Below the pieces are notes generated by a model. That model was not told the DNA's origin and searched no databases. It saw only the letters and a list, made by a program, of their open reading frames with translations. Positions 1 through 8,139 of a stretch of DNA of 37,906 bases are shown here, one piece after another. The stretch covers positions 1 to 37,906 of the forward strand of contig DASQOL010000191.1 in assembly GCA_035644475.1 (NCBI GenBank), written 5' to 3'. The translations under genes were made by a program, and so were the position numbers. How positions within the stretch are numbered: position 1 is the stretch's first letter; each line of letters opens with the position of its first letter. This stretch comes from FEN-1219 sp035644475 (lineage in GTDB: Bacteria; Pseudomonadota; Gammaproteobacteria; Steroidobacterales; Rariloculaceae).

Positions 1-1
1 C

Positions 2-1369
2 GAGAGGGCGCTCCGCGGCGGTCACTTGGTGCCGGTGTGCTTCGTGTCGGCCAAAAGTGGCGCGGGGCTCCGCCAGCTGCTGCGCGTGCTCACGCAGCTC
101 ATGCCGAATCCGCTCGAGGCCAATCCGCCGGAGTTCGTCGCCGGCAACGACCGTCACGCGGTCAACATCGGCGGCGCCGACGGCAACGGCCACTTCGTCG
201 GCCACGTGTTCAAGCTCAATGTGGACCCCTACGTCGGCCGGCTCGCCGCCATACGCGTGCACCAGGGCGAGGTCCACACCGGCGCGCAGGTGTACATCGG
301 CGACAAGCGCAAGGCCGTGAAGCTCGCGCATCTCTACAGCGTTCAGGGCAAGGATCTGCGCGAGGTGCCGGCCGCGAGCGCGGGCGACTTCTGCGCGGTG
401 GCGAAGATCGACGACATCCAGTACGGCGACGTCTTGCACTCGAGCCACGACGAGGACGAGCTCTCCTGCCCCGCCGTGCCGCTGCCGCCGCCGATGCACG
501 GCGTCGCGATCGACTTGAAGCAGCGCGGTCAGGAGAAGAAGCTCTCCGACGCGCTCCACAAGCTCGCGGTGGAGGACCCGAGCTTGAGGATCGAGTTCGA
601 CTCGCAGGCGAACGAAACCGTGCTCCGCGGCATGGGCGAGCTGCACTTGCGGCTCGTGCTCGACCGCATGCAGAGCGAGTACGGGCTCGACGTCGCGGCG
701 CGGCCGCCGAAGATCGCGTATCGCGAGACGGTGAGCCGCGCTGCCGAGGGCCATCACCGCCACAAGAAGCAGACGGGAGGCGCCGGGCAGTTCGGCGAGG
801 TGTTCCTACGCGTCGAGCCGCTGGCGCGGGGTGCGGGCTTCGAGTTCGTCAGCGAGGTGGTCGGCGGCGCGATTCCCGCGCAGTACGTCCCGGCCGTCGA
901 GAAAGGCGTGCGCCAGACGCTGCTCGAGGGCGCGATCGCGGGCTATCCGATCGTGGACGTGCGCGTGATCGTACACGACGGCAAGCATCACCCGGTCGAC
1001 TCGAAGGAGATCGCGTTCGTCACGGCCGGCGCGCGCGCGTTCAAGCACGCGATCTCGCAAGCCACACCGATCATGCTCGAGCCGATCGCGCGGCTCGCGG
1101 TGACGGCGCCGAGCTCGCACGTCGGCGACATCACGGGCCATCTCGCGGCGATCCGCGGCAAGATCGCCGGCACCGACACGCTGTCGGGCCAGCGCTCGCG
1201 CATCCACGCGCAAGTTCCGCTCGCCGAGCTCGGCGAGTATCAGGCCACGTTGAAATCGCTGACCGGCGGCACCGGCCTCTTCACGATGGAGCTCGACCAC
1301 TACGCAACCGCGCCCGTGGCCGTGCAGAAGGATCTGATGAACCGGTTCCGCCCGAGCGCTGACGACTGA
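2..1369 (+). CDS. Elongation factor G-like GTPase, 3' part (5' end outside window)
   Basis: The reading frame is open from the first bases of the window, so the true start lies upstream; the visible part is about 455 residues. It begins at the end of the G domain (VCFVSAKSGAG, the SAK-type guanine-recognition loop) and continues through EF-G domains II to V. Family marks include GMGELHL in domain III and HKKQTGGAGQFGEV at the start of domain IV. EF-G family GTPases drive ribosomal translocation or recycling in the cytoplasm. The divergent G-domain end and the GHHRHKKQ form of domain IV resemble the second, EF-G-like paralogue of many proteobacteria more than canonical FusA, but without the N-terminus this is an inference. 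No str-operon neighbours (rpsL, rpsG, tuf) are visible, which agrees with a paralogue. The gene converges on the PhzF-family gene. Confidence 0.9.
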   Translation, partial: ERALRGGHLVPVCFVSAKSGAGLRQLLRVLTQLMPNPLEANPPEFVAGNDRHAVNIGGADGNGHFVGHVFKLNVDPYVGRLAAIRVHQGEVHTGAQVYIGDKRKAVKLAHLYSVQGKDLREVPAASAGDFCAVAKIDDIQYGDVLHSSHDEDELSCPAVPLPPPMHGVAIDLKQRGQEKKLSDALHKLAVEDPSLRIEFDSQANETVLRGMGELHLRLVLDRMQSEYGLDVAARPPKIAYRETVSRAAEGHHRHKKQTGGAGQFGEVFLRVEPLARGAGFEFVSEVVGGAIPAQYVPAVEKGVRQTLLEGAIAGYPIVDVRVIVHDGKHHPVDSKEIAFVTAGARAFKHAISQATPIMLEPIARLAVTAPSSHVGDITGHLAAIRGKIAGTDTLSGQRSRIHAQVPLAELGEYQATLKSLTGGTGLFTMELDHYATAPVAVQKDLMNRFRPSADD

Positions 1370-1372
1370 CCA

Positions 1373-1443
1373 GGGTCTGACCCCAATTCGCCTGACGCCG
1401 TTCTCTTCGTAGCAAGGCGCCCCCGCGAATTGGGGTCTGACCC
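1373..1443. repeat. Long imperfect inverted repeat carrying two GGGTCTGACCC cores
   Basis: Arms of 18 bases (1373-1390 and 1426-1443) are complementary except at the central base of the core, with about 35 bases between them that hold a smaller GGCG-type inner stem. It fills the gap between two convergent genes: it starts 3 bases after the EF-G-like stop, and its last base is the first base of the PhzF stop triplet. Seen directly: the pairing and position. Inferred: a REP/BIME-like element that could also act as a bidirectional, Rho-independent-like end of transcription, although no clear T tract follows. The same core recurs at 12.78, 19.38, 19.41 and 23.56 kb. Confidence 0.8.
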
Positions 1444-2282
1444 TAGTTCGGCTGAAGATCGATCACACCTTCTATACAGCCAACCACGTCGCCACCGACC
1501 CAGACGTCGCCGTCGGCTCGCCGCAGGTAGACCCGGCCGGCCCGCCCGAGCGCGGTACCCTGCGCCGCGACGTAGGCGGGCGGCGCAAGCCCGGCGCCGA
1601 TGAGCCACTGCGCGAGACTTGCGTTCAAGCTGCCGGTGACCGGGTCCTCGTACGAGCCTTCGCCCACGAACGCGCGAACCTCGAACGCGACGTCGGCATC
1701 CGCCGGGTGCGGCCCGACGACTCCGAGCTTCAAGTCATCGAGCACCGACCATTTGGGATGCAGCGCCAACACATGGCTTGCCGAGGGCAGCATCACGGCG
1801 CACCAACCGGGCCCGTTGTCGACCCACTGATGCCGCTGGATATCCGATGCACGCAACCTCAACCCCTCGACGATCTGCGCCAGAACTTCCGGCTCGAGCG
1901 GACCGGTGCGGCGCAACGGCGGCGCCGCGAACTCGAGGCGCGCGCCGTCGCGGCGAATTCGGACCAACCCCACGCCGCACTCCTGCACGACGACGCCGCG
2001 CGCGCGCGGCGTGCCGCCCGCGGCGAGCCACGCATGACACGAGCCGAGCGTCGGATGACCCGCGAACGGCAGCTCGCCGTTCGGCGTGAAGATGCGCACA
2101 CGATAGTCCGCCTCGGCCTCCGTGGGCGCGAGCAGAAACGTGGTCTCCGACAAGTTCGTCCAGCGCGCGAACGCCGCCATCTGCGCTTCCGTGACGCCGT
2201 CCGCCGCGTGCACGACGGCAAGCGGGTTGCCGAGCACAGGGTCGGCGGAAAACACGTTCAACTGGCGGAATGGCAGCCTCAT
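1443..2282 (-). CDS. PhzF-family isomerase/epimerase
   Basis: 279 residues, the usual length for the PhzF family, which has two diaminopimelate-epimerase-like barrels. Near the N-terminus are FSADPVLGNPLAVV, the catalytic-Glu region NLSETTFLL, VRIFTPNGELPFAGHPTLGS, and near the C-terminus GSYEDPVTGSLNASLAQWL. These are the active-site and glycine-rich blocks of the family. PhzF itself isomerises dihydro-hydroxyanthranilate in phenazine synthesis; most genomic members have other, unknown small-molecule substrates, and no phenazine genes are present here, so no pathway is assigned. ATG start at 2282. The stop overlaps the last base of the inverted repeat that separates this gene from the convergent EF-G-like gene. 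The upstream gene on the same strand ends 16 bases away. Confidence 0.88.
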   Translation of the reverse strand: MRLPFRQLNVFSADPVLGNPLAVVHAADGVTEAQMAAFARWTNLSETTFLLAPTEAEADYRVRIFTPNGELPFAGHPTLGSCHAWLAAGGTPRARGVVVQECGVGLVRIRRDGARLEFAAPPLRRTGPLEPEVLAQIVEGLRLRASDIQRHQWVDNGPGWCAVMLPSASHVLALHPKWSVLDDLKLGVVGPHPADADVAFEVRAFVGEGSYEDPVTGSLNASLAQWLIGAGLAPPAYVAAQGTALGRAGRVYLRRADGDVWVGGDVVGCIEGVIDLQPN

Positions 2283-2298
2283 CGCGAATGCGCGCTCG

Positions 2299-2649
2299 TC
2301 AGCGGACGATCGAGTCGCGCAAATCCGCGCGCACGACGTTCAACCGATAGGCGACGTCGTCGAGCGTGAAGCGCAGCGACTGTTTCGGAGGATCGCTCGC
2401 GAGCAGGATCAAGGCCGCGACCTCGACGTCACGGGCGCCGAACGCGGTCTGTAGCCAACCATCGTCGACGCGGCTCGGCCGCTCGCGAAGGCCCGCGAGG
2501 ATCTGCAGGATCTTCGCGTAGTGGTCGGGATTGGCCGCGCGCAAGCGCTCGACGGCGGGGGCGTCCGACAGATCGATCGCGTCGGCCAGCGCCGAACCGG
2601 CGGCGACCGACATCAACAGGGCCGCAAACAGCACGCGAACCTTGCTCAT
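2299..2649 (-). CDS. Small secreted protein of unknown function
   Basis: 116 residues from the ATG at 2649. This start was chosen because a good Shine-Dalgarno (GGGAGG) lies a few bases upstream and because it places a Sec signal peptide at the N-terminus: MSKVRV, then a hydrophobic stretch, with likely cleavage after SALA near residue 22. The frame stays open for another 50 codons upstream without secretion-signal character. The mature part is short, mostly helical in composition and has no motif I recognise. It lies 16 bases upstream of the PhzF gene on the same strand and may be co-transcribed with it. Function unknown; a periplasmic location is inferred from the signal peptide only. Confidence 0.6.
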   Translation of the reverse strand: MSKVRVLFAALLMSVAAGSALADAIDLSDAPAVERLRAANPDHYAKILQILAGLRERPSRVDDGWLQTAFGARDVEVAALILLASDPPKQSLRFTLDDVAYRLNVVRADLRDSIVR

Positions 2650-2795
2650 CACGCCCTCCCGTCCTCGCTCGAGGACGCGTTCACCAACGCTGCCACGGTC
2701 CGGCCCGGACCACGTCTCGGCCAAACGGCGCAGCAACTCCGCCTGCGATTCTGCGACCGAGCGGCCCGCCGTGTCGATCACGGCTCGGTGCGGCG

Positions 2796-3245
2796 TCACT
2801 CATGCGTAGGCATTCCGGCTCGGTAACGTTCGAAATGCACCTCTGCGCTCTCCGTGATACTCACGAGCCGCCATCCCGCCGCTTCGTAGAACCCTTGAGC
2901 GCGCGTTCCCGGCTGCGTGGTGAGCCACAGGCGATGCAGCCCCGTCGACCAGAGCCAATCGATCATAGTGTCGTGAAGCAGGCGTCCATGCCCGCGGCGC
3001 TCGTGATCCGGGTGCACGAACAGTGCCCAGATGTTGCCGTTCGCCGCGTTGCCGATCGCAAACGCTACCACCTCGCCCTCGGTCTCGATCACCCAGCCCC
3101 GCCCGGTCTTCTCGATCGCTTCCTGAACTTGATCGTCGGTGATGACCGTCGAAACGAGGCGGTTCTCGTGCACCGAGTGGCGCACGCACTGGATGTCTTG
3201 GATGTCGGAGGTCAGCGCTTGCCGCAGCACACGCCCCTTCCGCAT
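2796..3245 (-). CDS. GNAT-family N-acetyltransferase
   Basis: 149 residues from the ATG at 3245; a GTG directly before it is the alternative start. Typical single-domain GNAT: strand 4 with NIWALFVHPDHERRGHGR, whose ERRGHGR is the acetyl-CoA pyrophosphate-binding motif A, then LHRLWLTTQPGTRAQGFYEAAGW, the usual motif B with the FYxxxGW signature. Acts in the cytoplasm on an unknown amine. It lies 11 bases downstream of the VOC gene and both are on the minus strand, so they are probably co-transcribed. The GrpB, PhyH and VOC genes upstream have no obvious metabolic link to it. Confidence 0.85.
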   Translation of the reverse strand: MRKGRVLRQALTSDIQDIQCVRHSVHENRLVSTVITDDQVQEAIEKTGRGWVIETEGEVVAFAIGNAANGNIWALFVHPDHERRGHGRLLHDTMIDWLWSTGLHRLWLTTQPGTRAQGFYEAAGWRLVSITESAEVHFERYRAGMPTHE

Positions 3246-3256
3246 CACACGAATCC

Positions 3257-3691
3257 TCAATACCCGGCGGCGACTAGCCGACGCTGCATCTCCGCAGGAG
3301 ATACCTGCTCCTTGAGCGTGGCTATCGTCCAGATGTTCCCGAAGGGGTCTGAAACTCGCCCTTCGCGCACGCCGAAGAACATGTCGGTCATGGGCATCAC
3401 CACGGTTGCACCGGCTGCAACCGCGCGTGCGAACAATGCGTCTGAATCCTCTACGTAGATTTGTGCGACCAAGCCGTGGGCAGGCCATCCTTCCATGGAT
3501 TCGCCGACATTGACGACGGAGTCGCCTAGCTTGAGCTCGCAGTGCGTAATCTTTCCATTCGACAGGGTGAGCCGATATTGCTCGATCGCGCCGAGTCCCT
3601 GCCTGAAAAATGCGATGGCATCCTCAGCATTGTCCACGATGATGTTGGGCGTAACAGTACGGTAGCCGTTTGGCATCCACGATTCGTTCAT
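3257..3691 (-). CDS. VOC/PhnB-like glyoxalase-fold protein
   Basis: 144 residues from the ATG at 3691, chosen because a GGAG Shine-Dalgarno sits at good spacing and the conserved fold starts right after (TPNIIVDNAEDAIAFF). Later blocks include NVGESMEGW, IYVEDSDALFARAVAAGATV and GVREGRVSDPFGNIWTIAT, the paired beta-alpha-beta-beta-beta units of PhnB-type vicinal-oxygen-chelate proteins. Most relatives are of unknown function; some are antibiotic-resistance or methyltransferase-like proteins. An in-frame ATG at 3796 overlaps the stop of the GrpB gene (ATGA) and would add 35 residues with no family similarity, so coupled translation from there cannot be excluded. No substrate can be assigned. 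Confidence 0.83.
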   Translation of the reverse strand: MNESWMPNGYRTVTPNIIVDNAEDAIAFFRQGLGAIEQYRLTLSNGKITHCELKLGDSVVNVGESMEGWPAHGLVAQIYVEDSDALFARAVAAGATVVMPMTDMFFGVREGRVSDPFGNIWTIATLKEQVSPAEMQRRLVAAGY

Positions 3692-3792
3692 ATGCTTCTC
3701 CGGGCGGTCGTATTCATCGCGGCCGAGCTCTCGACCGGCGTCGTTGTTCGTATCCCATGATGCGGCCTTGAGCCAGTTCGCGGCAGCGGCGG

Positions 3793-4362
3793 TCATCGAA
3801 TGCTTTCCGCCGCAGCCATTCCTAATGCCCTGGCTGTAATTTCCTCGACGACCGCGGATTTCGCGCGCGCATACGCATTCATGTCGGGCCAATCCTGTCG
3901 AGCCAACTCTCGCTTGACCGACTCGTACAGGCACCGATCTTCCGCGGATTTTCTTAGCCGGTCGCGAAACGCCAGCAGTCGCTCGACTTCTACGCAACCG
4001 CGCGAGAAAAGATGGATGTGAACATCCAACTCCGGGGTTCTAAACATGCGATGCTGGTGCCAGTCGGGCTCCCGAACGCGCAGAACGTACCCCGCCGCCA
4101 CGAACGCGGGAAGATAGACGTCCTCGTTGCCCGAGTCCTCGACTACGACAACGACGTCGACTATCGGTTTGGCCGCAAGCCCTGGCACCGATGTTGACCC
4201 CGCGTGTTGAATCGAGAGCGCCCTTCCGCCCAACGCCCTTCTGATGATCTCTGCGTGCCGGGAAAACTTCTCCGGCCAACGCGGATCGTAGTCCACGAGC
4301 GCGATATCCCGCTTCTCGGCTCCGCCTATGAGGGTTCGGTGCAACTGCGAGTCATCCGTCAT
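3793..4362 (-). CDS. GrpB/UPF0157 family protein, nucleotidyltransferase-like
   Basis: 189 residues, the normal length for the family. It carries VDYDPRWPEKFSRHAEIIRRAL near the N-terminus, then IQHAGSTSVPGLAAKPIVDVVV, the GSTS...KPIxD block that resembles the active site of the polymerase-beta nucleotidyltransferase fold, and VHIHLFSRG further on. The biochemical role of GrpB proteins is unknown. The start codon (4360-4362) overlaps the stop of the PhyH-family gene (4359-4361) in an ATGA, so translation of the two is probably coupled. Confidence 0.87.
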   Translation of the reverse strand: MTDDSQLHRTLIGGAEKRDIALVDYDPRWPEKFSRHAEIIRRALGGRALSIQHAGSTSVPGLAAKPIVDVVVVVEDSGNEDVYLPAFVAAGYVLRVREPDWHQHRMFRTPELDVHIHLFSRGCVEVERLLAFRDRLRKSAEDRCLYESVKRELARQDWPDMNAYARAKSAVVEEITARALGMAAAESIR

Positions 4363-5102
4363 CCGACTGCCAGGACGTACTTCGCGAGGTTCCCGATCCG
4401 TCCGAGCACCTCGGGGCGCATGCGCGCGGCGTGGTCTACGGACGCTCGAGCGTCCCGCGGGACGAAGTGGCCTTGAATCGAACGCCTACGCTGCCCCGAA
4501 CGGTTCGCTGTGTGGCTGTGCCACACGGACGCGTCGAAAATGATGATAGAACCGGCGGGACCGCCGGCTACGACTTCCTCTTCGTGGGCGTTTGTCGGAT
4601 TGCTCATGAATTCGCCCGGCTCGCGAAGCGTCGAGTGCGAACCAGGCACGAAGCGAGTCGCCCCGTTCGCGGCGTCAAAAACGTCAACCATCATGATGAA
4701 CCCAACGATCGGCCACCCGTCGGCTCCGGGCTTGACGTCCACGTGAAGCGCCTCGACAGGCGCACCCGGCTCCAGTGTTCTCGCGCGCGTACCGCTGAGT
4801 TTGAATGGCCGACCAATGATCAGACAACACGCGGCGAGCAACGGCGGAAACACATAGATCCCGTCGAACTCCGGCCCGCGATTCACGAAGTCCGTGACGC
4901 GCGTCGAGGATGAAACGCGCACATCAGCGGCATCTGCAGTCGCGACGGCGTAGTCATAGGCCTCCGACAACCCCTCGATGCCTCCAGGCGTGGCCGGACC
5001 CGGAATCACGACGAAGCCGGCATCGCGCAGTTGCGAAGCAACGTCCGCCGGTAGTTGCGACTGCGCGGCGATAGCCTGATACATCGCGTCCGTCGCCGTC
5101 AT
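4359..5102 (-). CDS. Phytanoyl-CoA dioxygenase (PhyH) family oxygenase
   Basis: 247 residues from the ATG at 5102. The fold is the Fe(II)/2-oxoglutarate-dependent double-stranded beta helix: His120 and Asp122 in ALHVDVKPG are the HxD metal ligands, RFVPGSHS follows, and His195 in VWHSHTANRSGQRRR is the likely distal ligand with the downstream arginines in the position that binds 2-oxoglutarate. All key residues are present, so it is likely active. PhyH relatives hydroxylate fatty acyl groups or secondary metabolites; the substrate here is unknown. The frame is open upstream, but the region before 5102 encodes no family sequence and overlaps the tail of the neighbouring acetyltransferase. Its stop overlaps the GrpB start. 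Confidence 0.85.
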   Translation of the reverse strand: MTATDAMYQAIAAQSQLPADVASQLRDAGFVVIPGPATPGGIEGLSEAYDYAVATADAADVRVSSSTRVTDFVNRGPEFDGIYVFPPLLAACCLIIGRPFKLSGTRARTLEPGAPVEALHVDVKPGADGWPIVGFIMMVDVFDAANGATRFVPGSHSTLREPGEFMSNPTNAHEEEVVAGGPAGSIIIFDASVWHSHTANRSGQRRRSIQGHFVPRDARASVDHAARMRPEVLGRIGNLAKYVLAVG

Positions 5103-5142
5103 TGGTCGAGCACGATAACGACTCGGGGCCACTTGGAAGGGC

Positions 5143-5624
5143 TCACAGTAGGAGCTCCCAGTAGGCCACATCAATCCAGCGCCCAAACTTGAACCCCACC
5201 TCGCGAAACTCGCCGACCTTGGTGAAGCCAAGCTTCTCGTGCAGCGCGACACTGACTGGGTTCGGAAGCGCTGCTCCGCCGATCACGCAATGCAAACCTC
5301 TTTGCCCAAGCTCTGCGATCAGAGCCGTGTACAGCCGCGACCCCAGACCTCGGCCCGTCGCCTCTTGCGCAAGGTAGATACTGCTCTCCGCGGCATGTCG
5401 ATAGGCTGCCCGCACCTTCCAGGACGTGGCATAGGCGTACCCGAGAATCCCGCCATCCAGCTCCCACACGAGCCATGCAAGCGTGGCGTGATGTCGGCGA
5501 TGCGCCGCGCCATTTCCGCTTCGAGAACGGGCGACTCCTCGAACGTGACCACCGTTTCGCGAACGTAGTAGTTGTAGATGTCGCAAATCTGCGCGGCATC
5601 GGATGGTAGGCACTGGCGAAGCAT
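5143..5624 (-). pseudogene. Phosphinothricin-type GNAT acetyltransferase, frameshifted
   Basis: Two frames together make one complete GNAT of the phosphinothricin/methionine-sulfoximine N-acetyltransferase type. The first part, from the ATG at 5624, reads MLRQCLPSDAAQICDIYNYY and goes on to ARRIADITPRL. The second part, in another frame, resumes at WLVWELDGGILGYAYATSW and continues to the end with SSIYLAQEATGRGLGSRLY, ASVALHEKLGF-like sequence and FKFGRWIDVAYW. The break is at about 5477-5478. Adding one base there restores a RLPWLVWE-like join, as expected for the family, so a single-base deletion (or a sequencing error) is the simplest explanation. Flanking genes are intact. If the shift is real, the enzyme lacks its acetyl-CoA-binding half and is inactive. 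Confidence 0.8.
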
Positions 5625-5703
5625 GTCCGGAGTCAACGCCGCATTCAGTGAAAGATCTGCCAACCGAGCGCCCACGACGACGAGGCGTCGACCATCTCCT
5701 GTC

Positions 5704-6492
5704 TTACCACAAGAGCTTCATCAGCCGGGCGACGCGGTCAGAATCATATCGCTTGCCGAAGGGTGTTCCCTCTCTAGGAGCGGGGGCTGACGCCGATCGG
5801 AGGTCGGGCGTGAGTCCGGACGAGGGCGAGTACATTGGGGCGTCGACGACGAGCCCCGAGTTGGTCGGAGGTCCGTCGAACAAGTGCTCGTAGAGGAGTA
5901 GCGCCTCCATCAGGATCAGATCATGTCCGGGGTGCATTCCATCGGCGGCGAACCACTCCATCTCCGGCTCGGACGACCGTCCGCGCTGCAGTCGATCGGA
6001 AACCGAAATGTAGTCCACGCCAGAAGCGAGCGCCGCCTTCGACTCCGCCTGCACGATCTCCTCCGACGCGCCCGGATCTCCCTGATACGTGCCTATCAAC
6101 ACCGGGACCGCACCGTGCTGACGCGCCATCGCCGCCAGCGATTCGAGAGATCGCCGGGAGTCCTCGCATACCTTCGGCCCGAAACCGCACATGAAGTCCC
6201 CGCCTCGCTCCTGAAGGAAGACGAACGAGTAGTTGCCTTTGGACAGCGCGCGCTCAACCGTTCCATCGTTGACTCGATCCGTCAGCGTGGCCCCTCCTGC
6301 AACGATCATCTCGCTGGACGTGTGCCGACCATTCGTGCTCGCTAGAGCATCAAGGACAGCCGGGAGGTTCCCGACATACGTGAGGCTATTGCCAACGAAC
6401 AGGACACCGATGTCGTCCTCGGGTTTCTCAGCTCCGGAACAAGCGCATGTCGCGATTGCGAGCCCGAGTGCGAGCGCCATCAACCAGCGCAT
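5704..6492 (-). CDS. SGNH/GDSL-type hydrolase, secreted or lipoprotein
   Basis: 262 residues with an N-terminal hydrophobic signal (MRWLMALALGLAIATCACSG); one of the cysteines at 16 and 18 may be lipidated, but the lipobox is not canonical, so it could also be a plain signal peptide. Block I of SGNH hydrolases is VLFVGNSLTYVGNLP, with Ser36 the likely nucleophile; the C-terminal Asp184/His187 pair is in DGMHPG. QERGGDF may hold the block II/III region. Such enzymes are periplasmic or surface esterases acting on acyl or acetyl groups of glycans or lipids; the substrate is unknown. A hairpin (6537-6566) lies between this gene and the downstream methyltransferase gene. Confidence 0.8.
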   Translation of the reverse strand: MRWLMALALGLAIATCACSGAEKPEDDIGVLFVGNSLTYVGNLPAVLDALASTNGRHTSSEMIVAGGATLTDRVNDGTVERALSKGNYSFVFLQERGGDFMCGFGPKVCEDSRRSLESLAAMARQHGAVPVLIGTYQGDPGASEEIVQAESKAALASGVDYISVSDRLQRGRSSEPEMEWFAADGMHPGHDLILMEALLLYEHLFDGPPTNSGLVVDAPMYSPSSGLTPDLRSASAPAPREGTPFGKRYDSDRVARLMKLLW

Positions 6493-6536
6493 ACGTCCCC
6501 CTACCTCCTAGTTCTGGAACCCGATGCGGCTGCCCG

Positions 6537-6566
6537 GCGCGGTCTCCGCGTTCGACGGAGACGCGC
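6537..6566. repeat. Hairpin between SGNH hydrolase and methyltransferase genes
   Basis: GTCTCCG (6542-6548) pairs with CGGAGAC (6556-6562) around a 7-base loop, and GCGC on each side extends the stem with one unpaired G. There is no T tract on either strand, so it is not a standard intrinsic terminator. It may be an mRNA-processing or weak termination structure on the minus-strand transcript. Confidence 0.45.
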
Positions 6567-6574
6567 TCCGCGAC

Positions 6575-7405
6575 TCATGTGCCGCCCTTCGCTCCCTCGT
6601 GTGGAATTCGCGCGAGCCATAGATCGTGAGCGTCCACGGAGACAATGTTTCCGCCGAAACGACCGTCGATCAGCTCGCGGATGCACGCCAAGAGTCCGCG
6701 TCGACTCTCTGCATCGAGCGCCAGTATGTTCGAAAATGCCGCCAGCAAATCGCAATAGGCACGCGCACTGTACTCCCGCCGGCAAACGTGACGGCGATGA
6801 ACAATCGTTTCGAAAAGGCCGGAGCTTTCGAGCTCGTCGCCGAACTCCGGAGGATCGTCCGGTCCGAGGGGACGGAAGCTCGGGTCGTGGTCTGGATCCC
6901 ATCGGGCGTAGCAGGCTTGGCTCTCCTCGACGAACCGATCGCTACGAGCGCCGGCACCCCAGCGTGTGTCCACGAGCGCTAGCGCTCCTCCGGGGCGAAG
7001 AAATCGCGCGCATTTCAGCACACGCGTGGAAGGATCGAGCCAATGAAAAGCAGTAGCGGAGACGACGACATCGAATCGACCACCCGGCGCGTCCCATTCG
7101 TCGAAATCGGCGACAACGGTAGCCACCTGAGGGAACGGGGCGACGTTTTTCGCAAGCAAGCGCGCGAGATTAGCGCCACGCTCGATTGCGATGAGCCGGA
7201 CGCCTTGCCGGGCCAAAGAGACCGTGAGTTGTCCCGTGCCTGCGCCGATCTCGAGCACGCGGTGCGCCTTCCGCAGCCCGGCCAGAGCGACAAGGTCGGC
7301 GATCAGCGCCTCCGGATAGGTCGGGCGCGCGCTCGCGTATTGATCGGCGACTTGGTCGAAGGATTCTCGGCGAAGAACGCGCTGAACACGCTCGGAAGCT
7401 GACAC
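6575..7405 (-). CDS. Class I SAM-dependent methyltransferase
   Basis: 276 residues from a GTG at 7405, chosen because GGAG lies just upstream and the family similarity begins right after it (ERVQRVLRRESFDQVADQY, then ARPTYPEAL). The SAM-binding motif I is VLEIGAGTGQLTVSLARQG, followed by the acidic residue in IAIERG, motif post-II with VVADFDEWD, and VSATAFHWLDP. These marks fit the Methyltransf_11/25-type family of small-molecule methyltransferases. The frame is open 45 codons further upstream, but that stretch overlaps the tail of the neighbouring gene and has no family sequence. Substrate unknown. It ends 82 bases before the SGNH hydrolase start. Confidence 0.82.
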   Translation of the reverse strand: MSASERVQRVLRRESFDQVADQYASARPTYPEALIADLVALAGLRKAHRVLEIGAGTGQLTVSLARQGVRLIAIERGANLARLLAKNVAPFPQVATVVADFDEWDAPGGRFDVVVSATAFHWLDPSTRVLKCARFLRPGGALALVDTRWGAGARSDRFVEESQACYARWDPDHDPSFRPLGPDDPPEFGDELESSGLFETIVHRRHVCRREYSARAYCDLLAAFSNILALDAESRRGLLACIRELIDGRFGGNIVSVDAHDLWLARIPHEGAKGGT

Positions 7406-7427
7406 TGCTATCTCCGTCGTCGCCCGG

Positions 7428-7952
7428 TTACGCGACGCCGTCCGTAGAAACACGCCGCACGAAATTCCGTACGTCCTCGAGCGCCAACGAAATCTCCTGC
7501 GCCCACCTGATCGATCCGATCGAAATAGCCAGCGCTGCACGTGTGGAATCGACGTAATGCTCGTCGGGCCATGCGCTCGTTAGAAAAAACCACAACGCTT
7601 CCTCGAGGGACTCGGCGTCATGGGAAGTGGTCATGATGACTGAGTCGTCCGGTACGCCGAAATCGCTCCCCGGATAGGCCACGATTTCATCGATGATGCC
7701 CTCGACACGCTCGCAGTCCGGCCCCCAACACGCAAAGTAGGACGCACCCGCCCGCAGCAGCCGCTCGACGAGCGCAGTCACTGAATCAGTCGGGGCACGG
7801 CTCGCATCCCACGCCAGCAAACACGCGAAGTGACTCGATTGAAGATCGAGGCGAGTTGGCAGCTCTGCCGTTGAAGCAACGTGCAGCGAGAACAGCTGGC
7901 GTCCCGTGACATCGTCAAAGCCGCGCGCCGTTATGCCATCCGGTACGGCCAC
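7428..7952 (-). CDS. Uncharacterised protein (cytoplasmic, about 174 residues)
   Basis: I do not recognise a named family with certainty. The GTG at 7952 is the earliest possible start, because a TAG stop lies directly before it in frame; a GGGAG sequence about 11 bases upstream may serve as ribosome-binding site. The protein is acidic and has no signal peptide or membrane segment. Distinctive blocks are FACLLAWDASRAPTDSV, ASYFACWGPDCERVEGIIDE, DSVIMTTSHDAESLEEALWF and AALAISIG; the second and third look like conserved cores of a small alpha/beta protein family found as lone hypothetical genes. It ends 22 bases before the methyltransferase start, so the two are probably co-transcribed. Confidence 0.6.
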   Translation of the reverse strand: MAVPDGITARGFDDVTGRQLFSLHVASTAELPTRLDLQSSHFACLLAWDASRAPTDSVTALVERLLRAGASYFACWGPDCERVEGIIDEIVAYPGSDFGVPDDSVIMTTSHDAESLEEALWFFLTSAWPDEHYVDSTRAALAISIGSIRWAQEISLALEDVRNFVRRVSTDGVA

Positions 7953-8139
7953 CTACGGTAGAGCTCCCGGAGGCATGCCATTGCGTCCATCGCCAGTGCC
8001 ACACATGAGGTGCAGGCTCCCGCTACTGCGACCGTTGCGACCGCCTCATCATATCCTCACCAACGGAAGAAGCACGCCGATGAACACACTCGCGCCATCC
8101 ATTGGAGCGTGCACAATCGCGAACGGAACCAGCCGGCGA

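Noticed and set aside
1443..2282. Phenazine biosynthesis gene
   Set aside because: PhzF-family proteins are widespread outside phenazine loci and no other phz gene is present.
2299..7952. Integron cassette array
   Set aside because: The gene content fits, but several gaps are only 11-40 bases, two genes overlap, and no GTTRRRY/attC boundaries were found.
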